Below are positions 6,117 through 7,213 of a DNA stretch of 7,213 bases, one piece after another. Every line of letters begins with the position of its first letter. Position 1 is the stretch's first letter. The notes beneath the pieces are model-generated. The model worked only from the letters and a program-made list of their open reading frames with translations, made no database searches and was not told the origin of the DNA. Both the position numbers and the translations under genes were made by a program. The stretch comes from an uncultured Filifactor sp. (lineage in GTDB: Bacteria > Bacillota > Clostridia > Peptostreptococcales > Filifactoraceae), in the NCBI GenBank assembly GCA_947254385.1, contig CAMYCP010000062.1, positions 1-7,213 on the forward strand, given 5' to 3'.

Positions 6117-6150
6117 AAAACCGCACGTTTTTTTTAAACGGTGCGGTTTT
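6117..6150 (-). terminator. Rho-independent terminator downstream of deoD
   Basis: AAAACCGCAC (6117-6126) pairs with GTGCGGTTTT (6141-6150), and inside it GTTT (6127-6130) pairs with AAAC (6136-6139), with one bulged base and a five-base loop. On the minus strand the GC-rich stem is followed by TTTTT. It lies about 115 bases past the deoD stop and before the ClC gene, so it separates the two units. The plus strand also has a TTTT run, so weak bidirectional action is possible. Confidence 0.85.
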
Positions 6151-6264
6151 GATAAAAATTTTACGGCATTTTTGAAAAAAAATAAAAATCAAAAAAATCG
6201 AATGGAAAATATTATAAATTTACTGAAATCAAGAGGTGCGTATTATTTTTACACAGTAAAAATA
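6151..6264 (-). other. deoD 3' untranslated stretch with an AT-only hairpin
   Basis: A-rich stretch with no credible gene between the deoD stop and its terminator. Directly after the stop codon lies a perfect 9-bp hairpin, TATTTTTAC (6244-6252) and GTAAAAATA (6256-6264), with a three-base loop. It has one G-C pair per arm and no following T run, so it is not a terminator by itself; it might affect mRNA ends or be chance. Confidence 0.4.
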
Positions 6265-6966
6265 TCACGCCATATCCAAGGCAATTTCCACCATACCGGT
6301 AAAACTTTTTTGTCTTTCTTCGGCGGTCGTCTTTTCTTCAAACACGAAAGAATCGGACACTGTAAGCAGTGTTATGGCGTTGGCTTTTCCGTATTTTGCA
6401 TTGCAATAAAGCGCATAGCTTTCCATATCCACGGCTAAAATTCCCATTTTAGCGCATTTTTTCCAAAATTCGGAATTTGCCGTATAAAAAATATCCGATG
6501 TAAAGACATCTCCGACAGTTACGTCAATGTTTTTTTTACGTGCGGAAACTACCGCTTTTTCAAGAAGTTCATAAGATGCAGTCGCTGAAAAAGTATATCC
6601 GAGTTCATATTGTGAGGCAAAATTTGAATCGGTAGATGCACCCATCGCTATTACAATGTCATAGAGTTTTAAATCCGGACTGTATGCACCGCAGCTGCCT
6701 ATTCTGATTAAATTTTGAACCCCGTATTCATGTATCAATTCATAACTGTATATTCCGATAGACGGGCATCCCATACCCGTCCCCATAACGGAAACCTGCC
6801 TGCCGTTATATTCTCCGGTAAAGCCGAGCATATTTCTTACTTTGTTGAAACATACCGTATTTTTAAGATACTTTTCAGCTATAAACTCCGCTCTTAAAGG
6901 ATCTCCCGGGAGCAGTACGGTCTTTGCAATATCTCCGTTTTTTGCACTGTTGTGAGGTGTGGACAT
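6265..6966 (-). CDS. deoD: Purine nucleoside phosphorylase, DeoD type
   Basis: A cytoplasmic hexameric-type phosphorylase (NP-I family) that cleaves purine (deoxy)ribonucleosides with phosphate to the free base and (deoxy)ribose-1-phosphate, for salvage and catabolism. At 233 aa it is near the E. coli length and collinear with it. It starts MSTPHNSAKNGDIAKTVLLP like other DeoD proteins, with His5, GDPLR (21-25; phosphate-binding Arg25), Arg44 in VRNMLGFTG, RIGSCGA (Arg88, Ser91), VDMES (179-183; ribose-binding Glu182), TVSD (Asp205, the base-binding acid) and Arg218 in TTAEERQ. One small departure is Asp180 where E. coli has Glu. The C-terminus stops a few residues earlier than E. coli's. The start is fixed by homology; no strong Shine-Dalgarno precedes it, only a distant GAG. 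The terminator at 6117-6150 makes it the end of its unit. The gene upstream is only seen as a C-terminal scrap. Confidence 0.96.
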   Translation of the reverse strand: MSTPHNSAKNGDIAKTVLLPGDPLRAEFIAEKYLKNTVCFNKVRNMLGFTGEYNGRQVSVMGTGMGCPSIGIYSYELIHEYGVQNLIRIGSCGAYSPDLKLYDIVIAMGASTDSNFASQYELGYTFSATASYELLEKAVVSARKKNIDVTVGDVFTSDIFYTANSEFWKKCAKMGILAVDMESYALYCNAKYGKANAITLLTVSDSFVFEEKTTAEERQKSFTGMVEIALDMA

Positions 6967-7135
6967 AAAATTTTGCTACTCAAAAAATAGTCAAATATAC
7001 ACTTACATCTTCAAAAATTGATAAAAATCACAAAATCAATATTTTATTTTTTGAAAATGTAATTTTTAAAGATTTTTTATATTAAAAATGTCATTTATTC
7101 TATGATGAAGTTTTTTTATTCAGTTTATATTTGAC
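6967..7135. other. AT-rich spacer upstream of deoD with a repeat copy
   Basis: No gene is visible. It holds the inverted copy of the dispersed repeat (7032-7057) and a short inverted repeat, ATTGAT (7018-7023) and ATCAAT (7035-7040). It must contain the deoD promoter unless deoD is read from upstream, but no convincing -35/-10 pair stands out. Confidence 0.5.
7032..7057 (-). repeat. 26-base repeat, right copy of an inverted pair
   Basis: Exact reverse complement of 1581-1606. Beyond the exact block the flanks stay only loosely alike (for example CATTTATTCT against CAGTATTCT about 40 bases on), as expected of an old repeat with a conserved core. Confidence 0.75.
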
Positions 7136-7213
7136 TTAAGTAACAATACCCCCTTTCTTTTTATAATCGGTTTTATTTTGTTTCAAATGTTTATATTTCT
7201 GTAACCTTAATAT
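7136..7213 (-). CDS. Possible C-terminal end of an unidentified protein (partial)
   Basis: From the window edge one minus-strand frame is open for 25 codons, ILRLQKYKHLKQNKTDYKKK then GGIVT, ending in TAA at 7136-7138. The other two minus frames close within a few codons. The very basic tail would suit the cytoplasmic end of a membrane protein, but this is too short to identify. AAAGGGGGTATTG at 7149-7161 looks like a ribosome binding site plus TTG, but would give only eight codons. The scrap may simply be open by chance. Confidence 0.3.
   Translation of the reverse strand: MLRLQKYKHLKQNKTDYKKKGGIVT

Noticed and set aside
6025..6438. 137-codon plus-strand frame spanning the ClC start, the terminator and the deoD end
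   Set aside because: It reads through the hairpin terminator and antisense to deoD; its composition is that of a shadow frame.
1669..6966. The four-gene block considered as a new defence or antiphage system
   Set aside because: Each gene fits a common metabolic or transport family, they belong to separate transcription units, and one is broken; nothing links them functionally.
7162..7167. Plus-strand TATAAT, considered as a promoter reading out of the window
   Set aside because: The only good -35-like hexamer (TTGACT, 7131-7136) is 25 bases away, and such hexamers are common in AT-rich spacers.

Overview
This 7.2-kb AT-rich window carries every recognisable gene on the minus strand. AT-rich intergenic DNA, clear AGGAGG-type ribosome binding sites and the gene types suggest a low-GC Bacillota anaerobe, perhaps a Clostridia/Tissierellia relative. 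That placement is inference from style; there is no rRNA or marker to fix it.

In transcription order (high to low coordinates): the last 25 codons of an unidentified lysine-rich protein (7136-7213); a spacer with one copy of a dispersed repeat; deoD, purine nucleoside phosphorylase (6265-6966), followed by a strong hairpin terminator (6117-6150); a ClC-type chloride/proton transporter with a C-terminal TrkA-C domain (4511-6048), broken by a -1 frameshift at a T6A5 tract and by an in-frame TAA; a HAD-IB phosphatase (3768-4502) whose ribosome binding site overlaps the ClC stop codon; a spacer with a perfect 15-bp inverted repeat lying on a likely promoter; an S9-family serine peptidase (1669-3570); a repeat-bearing spacer; and mnmE, the tRNA-modification GTPase (70-1434). 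The window ends just past mnmE in another repeat copy.

The ClC and HAD genes look like one transcription unit with coupled translation. deoD is separated from them by the terminator, and the S9 peptidase and mnmE are probably separate units. The genes are ordinary housekeeping and accessory functions (nucleoside salvage, ion transport, phosphatase, peptidase, tRNA wobble modification), and I see no defence system, mobile-element gene or CRISPR array.

The features most worth checking are the ClC gene (pseudogene, phase-variable gene or recoded gene), the inverted repeat on the peptidase promoter, and a family of short degenerate repeats. Two repeat copies bracket mnmE in direct orientation. 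An exact 26-nt match in inverted orientation brackets the 5.4-kb block from the peptidase to deoD. I found no convincing new biological system.
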